A DNA stretch of 6,857 nucleotides, from assembly GCA_902796635.1 (NCBI GenBank), contig CADBPU010000078.1:1-6857 (forward strand), read 5' to 3'. Below are positions 5,068 through 6,857 of the stretch, piece after piece (positions within the stretch are counted from its first letter, which is position 1; the number at the start of each line of letters is the position of its first letter). This DNA comes from an uncultured Eubacteriales bacterium (GTDB lineage Bacteria; Bacillota; Clostridia; Christensenellales; UBA1242). The notes under the pieces are model-generated. The model worked only from the letters and a program-made list of their open reading frames with translations. It had not been told where the DNA came from and made no database searches. The position numbers were made by a program, and so were the translations under genes.

Positions 5068-6857
5068 TTATTCATTGATATTGACTATAATTTCTGGATA
5101 AAATCTAGTTGTACTAACTTCTTTATTTGGCAATATGAAATATTTTTCATTGTATTTACCATACAATCCAATAACTTTTATATAATAATCACCCAATGTA
5201 TAGAAATTTATTTCATTATTTCTTATATAGTATGAATTGCCAATATACATTGCACTCGTTTCAAGTTTATAATATTTCAAACCAGAATTATCATAATTCA
5301 AGTACAAGTTTTCTGCACCAATATAATTATCATCATCATTTAATGTATATAATTTATTGTCAGCATATGCTCTATATAAATATGGCTTCAATGTATTAAA
5401 TAATGATTGACTATTTACTCTAATTAGAACAAAGTTTTGACCACTTTGAGTTTTATGTTGAACAGAACCACCATTCATAACAAGTAAACTGCTTAACTGA
5501 TAATACTCTTCATTTGACTTCAAATTTATTGTTGAAGTTAAACTACTATTATTTAAGCGTATTTCATTTAATACTTCTGTATATAAAGTGTAATATGTTT
5601 GGTCATCACTCAAAGGACTAAATACATACTCACCATTTTGTTCCTTTCTTTCATACAAACAACCATTATTTTTTAATTCATCAAAATAATTATCTATATT
5701 CTCAGCACGGAAATAATATTTTCCATTTGATTCCTGTGCTTCTTCATTTGCAATCAAATTAAATAATTTGAAATATCCTATTCCTGCTTTTACGTATAAA
5801 TTTTGAGAATTTGCTAAGTTTATTACTTCATTGGTATTTTCTGCATTTACAAAGTAATCATCTAACACTGCTTCTCTATATCCATCTTGGTATTGTACAT
5901 AGCAATTAGAAATATTGCTTGCAAATGCTTCGTATGTATTAATAGTTTCATCATTATTATCAATTGGTTGATAAGCATTGTTTTCAGCGTTATAAACTTC
6001 ACTAAAATCCGCTTCGTCGTTGCCTCCACCCACTTTTATATATAAGAGTCCTGAACCAGCAAGCGCTTTGTAATCTTCATTAGTTATTTTACTGCCGTAA
6101 TATAACTCATATTTTACAAACTCATCTTTTCTTAACATTATTTCGTCAATTTTTAAGATATTTTCAAAACTAAACACAACATTATTCACAACACATGTTG
6201 CTAATTTGTAATTAATTCCATTATGATCGTCAAATGATTGAACTATATTGATATTTGTTGCACCAAGAGAAGCATAATCAATAGCATTTAACAAATTTTG
6301 TTTTATATCATTATCATCAACTTCGCTATAATAATCATCGTTCTTGTTATCATCAGTTGAATCATAATCTATAATAGATTTCAAAATATCAGTCAATTTT
6401 ATTGTTTTTATTGTTGTTGAAGTTCCAAACAATGATTGAGTATTTATATAGTTATTATTTTCAAATGTTTTGAAAGAAAGTTTATCATCTATCAAAACAT
6501 AGTTGCTTGAATCAAATGTATTTTTAATCTTTTCGTCATTATTTTCATCCTTAGAAGAAACAATACTTCCTATAACAAATCCTGTATCGACATTACTTAA
6601 TATGTTGACATCTGTGTTCTGCAACCATTTGTTAGATGCAATAGTGTTTGTGATTGACAATTTGTTGACCATTGCTCTATCAAGTGCACTCTCATCAAGT
6701 TCATCCAAATCATCATCAATATTGCCCGCAATATATGTACCACGTATTTCAGTATTTTCTTTATTATTTCCAGAACTAGAAATATATTCAAAATTTGTTG
6801 CAAAAATATTGTCATTATCATTTCTTGTTATATTTTCCAGTTCTTCATAGTATCCAA
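5068..6857 (-). CDS. Large N/D/Y-rich repeat protein, probably exported, 5' end missing
   Basis: The frame is open from the right edge to the TAA at 5070-5068, giving 595 residues of the C-terminal part of a larger protein. A TTG at 6708 inside it is not a credible start, since the frame continues upstream without a stop and no ribosome site is seen. The composition is rich in N, D, E, Y and S, with few cysteines, and no membrane helix, LPxTG sorting signal or recognisable enzyme motif. This resembles low-GC surface or secreted proteins; export is inferred, because the N-terminus is outside the window. At least four degenerate segments of about 21-24 residues recur between 6102 and 5371, each ending in L-Y plus charged or hydrophobic residues. 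The last residues (FYPEIIVNINE) give no anchor. A strong terminator follows. The family is not recognised. Confidence 0.85.
   Translation of the reverse strand, partial: GYYEELENITRNDNDNIFATNFEYISSSGNNKENTEIRGTYIAGNIDDDLDELDESALDRAMVNKLSITNTIASNKWLQNTDVNILSNVDTGFVIGSIVSSKDENNDEKIKNTFDSSNYVLIDDKLSFKTFENNNYINTQSLFGTSTTIKTIKLTDILKSIIDYDSTDDNKNDDYYSEVDDNDIKQNLLNAIDYASLGATNINIVQSFDDHNGINYKLATCVVNNVVFSFENILKIDEIMLRKDEFVKYELYYGSKITNEDYKALAGSGLLYIKVGGGNDEADFSEVYNAENNAYQPIDNNDETINTYEAFASNISNCYVQYQDGYREAVLDDYFVNAENTNEVINLANSQNLYVKAGIGYFKLFNLIANEEAQESNGKYYFRAENIDNYFDELKNNGCLYERKEQNGEYVFSPLSDDQTYYTLYTEVLNEIRLNNSSLTSTINLKSNEEYYQLSSLLVMNGGSVQHKTQSGQNFVLIRVNSQSLFNTLKPYLYRAYADNKLYTLNDDDNYIGAENLYLNYDNSGLKYYKLETSAMYIGNSYYIRNNEINFYTLGDYYIKVIGLYGKYNEKYFILPNKEVSTTRFYPEIIVNINE
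5371..6102 (-). repeat. Degenerate repeats encoded in the large N/D/Y-rich protein
   Basis: Four segments resemble each other: 6102-6031, 5856-5785, 5718-5647 and 5433-5371. The first two align over 24 residues without a gap. Shared features are an initial aromatic pair ([YF][YFV]), an N-rich middle (T-N-E, N-T-N-E, N-I-D-N, V-N-S-Q), a leucine near position 14-15, and L-Y followed by K or R. The third needs a one-residue insertion and the fourth is shorter. Spacing is irregular (about 46 to 95 residues), so these are conserved cores of diverged modules, not a tandem DNA repeat. Confidence 0.5.

Noticed and set aside
6706..6708. TTG as start of the large N/D/Y-rich gene
   Set aside because: The frame stays open for 49 more codons to the window edge and no ribosome site precedes the TTG; the gene is simply cut by the window.
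1..6857. CRISPR array, insertion sequence, tRNA or attachment site
   Set aside because: No regularly spaced direct repeats, transposase motifs, terminal inverted repeats or tRNA-like sequence were seen on either strand.

Overview
The window is a strongly AT-rich stretch of bacterial chromosome. It most likely comes from an uncultured low-GC Bacillota (Firmicutes; Clostridia-like) organism. Four things point there: a large signal recognition particle (SRP) RNA with an Alu domain, of the Bacillus/Clostridium type; near-consensus TTGACA/TATAAT (sigma-A type) promoters; GGAG/GAGG Shine-Dalgarno sites; and tryptophan encoded by TGG with TGA used as a stop (standard code). Genus or family cannot be named from this sequence alone.

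Layout. All protein genes read on the minus strand; the only plus-strand gene is the SRP RNA (about 611-885). From left to right: a HEPN-like/CBS-domain protein cut by the left edge (1-413); the divergent SRP RNA gene with its own promoter and terminators; a two-gene operon (1980 to 1004) of a membrane-anchored DUF2726-like protein followed by a small helical-repeat protein; a monocistronic hypothetical gene (2569-2117) with a perfect consensus promoter and a terminator that overlaps its stop codon; uracil-DNA glycosylase ung (3313-2651); an operon (4945 to 3372) of a 58-residue acidic protein, thioredoxin reductase trxB and a cysteine-rich 139-residue protein; and the 3' part of a large N/D/Y-rich protein, probably exported (6857-5068), closed by a strong hairpin terminator.

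How the parts fit. SRP RNA is the RNA scaffold of protein targeting to the membrane. Ung removes uracil from DNA. TrxB supplies reducing power to thioredoxins and shares a transcript with two unknown proteins, one rich in cysteine. The rest are uncharacterised. No CRISPR array, transposon, tRNA or defence island is visible, and no complete new system is demonstrated. The most unusual signals are promoters placed 6-8 nt before the ATG of ung and of the CBS gene (candidate leaderless mRNAs), degenerate repeats in the large protein, and a terminator-like hairpin inside the gene after trxB.
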